Source of the DNA: SAR202 cluster bacterium
GTDB lineage: Bacteria > Chloroflexota > Dehalococcoidia > Lucifugimonadales > JASMAO01
DNA: 6,436 nucleotides
Direction: 5' to 3'
NCBI GenBank assembly: GCA_030754315.1
Contig: JASMAO010000197.1
Coordinates: 1 to 6,436, forward strand
Shown here: one piece after another, positions 6,205 to 6,436 of the stretch
Layout of the letters: the number at the start of each line of letters is the position of its first letter
Position numbering within the stretch: position 1 is the first letter of the stretch
Translations under genes and position numbers: made by a program
The notes under the pieces: model-generated
Databases searched by the model: none
Told to the model about the DNA's origin: nothing
Seen by the model: only the letters and a program-made list of their open reading frames with translations

Positions 6205-6236
6205 GCTCATTACGAGTCTGAGCGGGGTTACTTTTT
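6201..6236 (+). terminator. strong intrinsic (rho-independent) terminator
   Basis: CCCCGCTCA (6201-6209) pairs perfectly with TGAGCGGGG (6219-6227) around a 9-base loop and is followed by TTAC and five Ts (6232-6236). The T-run is on the right side for plus-strand transcription only. No protein gene precedes it on that strand for over a kilobase: the last is queC, ending at 4926, with the oppositely oriented ccdA in between. It therefore ends either a non-coding transcript or a regulated leader of the reductase gene. Confidence 0.8.
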
Positions 6237-6263
6237 CGCTATTGTAGACAAGATACTTGTAGG

Positions 6264-6436
6264 ATGAACGGAATGACTCAGCCTGAATGGAAGCCTCAAA
6301 CCGAAGGCATCATCGATACTTTCCCTGAAGAAACCGACGATTTCGAGTTGCAAGTGAAACGGTTTCAGTCTGGAGAATTCGATCCAACCGAATTTCAAGC
6401 CTACAGACTCAAACAGGGAATCTACGGCCAACGACA
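6264..6436 (+). CDS. ferredoxin-dependent nitrite/sulfite reductase (5' part only, runs off the right edge)
   Basis: The frame is open from the ATG at 6264 to the window edge (57 codons). Residues 26-57 contain DFELQVKRF, SGEFDPTEFQAYRLK and QGIYGQR, which match the N-terminal parachain region of siroheme- and [4Fe-4S]-containing nitrite/sulfite reductases. These catalyse six-electron reduction of nitrite to ammonia or sulfite to sulfide. Which substrate applies, and the siroheme and cluster cysteines, lie beyond the window, so no gene symbol is given. A second in-frame ATG at 6273 has the better ribosome binding site (AGGA at 6261-6264, 8 bases upstream) and may be the true start. A GATACT at 6252-6257 is a possible -10 but has no good -35, and it would start transcription essentially at the first ATG. 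An intrinsic terminator ends only 27 bases before the first ATG. Confidence 0.88.
   Translation, partial: MNGMTQPEWKPQTEGIIDTFPEETDDFELQVKRFQSGEFDPTEFQAYRLKQGIYGQR

Noticed and set aside
5925..6227. tmRNA, RNase P RNA, SRP RNA, 6S RNA or a SAM-I riboswitch ending at the terminator
   Set aside because: The diagnostic conserved segments of these families are not seen, and the two ends of the region do not pair as 6S or tmRNA would require. A covariance search is still needed to be certain.
1..6436. Mobile elements, CRISPR arrays or defence genes
   Set aside because: No transposase or integrase, no regularly spaced direct repeats and no terminal inverted repeats flanking a gene were found. All genes are core metabolic or biogenesis genes.

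Overview
The window is a stretch of ordinary bacterial chromosome with a compact, operon-like layout and a roughly balanced base composition. It carries seven protein genes, two of them cut by the window edges. Several start codons are not ATG: TTG for korA and ccdA, GTG for ccmB and queF. The combination of a fused gamma-alpha 2-oxoacid:ferredoxin oxidoreductase, a CcmA/CcmB pair, a CcdA-type thiol transporter, a short QueF and a ferredoxin-dependent nitrite/sulfite reductase would fit an uncultured Chloroflexota (Dehalococcoidia/SAR202-like) or a similar deep-branching lineage. That assignment is an impression from protein style, not a demonstrated placement.

Layout. Positions 1-1930 (minus strand) hold korA followed by the first 73 codons of korB, coupled by a 4-base ATGA overlap. 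They encode a TPP- and Fe-S-dependent 2-oxoacid:ferredoxin oxidoreductase. After a 193-base gap with a GGGCCC hairpin, positions 2124-3553 (minus strand) hold ccmA and ccmB, also joined by a 4-base overlap (GTGA). They encode the ATPase and permease of a cytochrome c maturation (heme exporter type) ABC transporter. A short divergent promoter region separates them from queF and queC (3614-4926, plus strand), which encode the last enzymes of preQ0 and preQ1 synthesis for queuosine-type tRNA modification. ccdA (5149-5880, minus strand) converges on queC and has a good promoter and Shine-Dalgarno sequence. A 383-base gene-free stretch (5881-6263) then leads into the 5' end of a ferredoxin-dependent nitrite/sulfite reductase on the plus strand.

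How the genes relate. korAB would generate reduced ferredoxin, and the reductase at the right edge would consume it. ccmAB and ccdA belong to the same process, cytochrome c maturation, but sit in separate transcription units. Both units carry a similar promoter-like arrangement (TTCGNT, 17 bases, TATANT). queF and queC act in successive steps of one pathway; queD and queE are not in the window.

The most interesting part is the gene-free stretch before the reductase. It ends in a strong intrinsic terminator placed only 27 bases before the reductase ATG. The terminator's 5' arm is also complementary to a segment just upstream, giving a mutually exclusive antiterminator-like stem. Further upstream are interleaved 8-base inverted repeats. 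Together this looks like a transcription-attenuation leader or riboswitch-like element, or else a small RNA gene. I recognise no known RNA family there.
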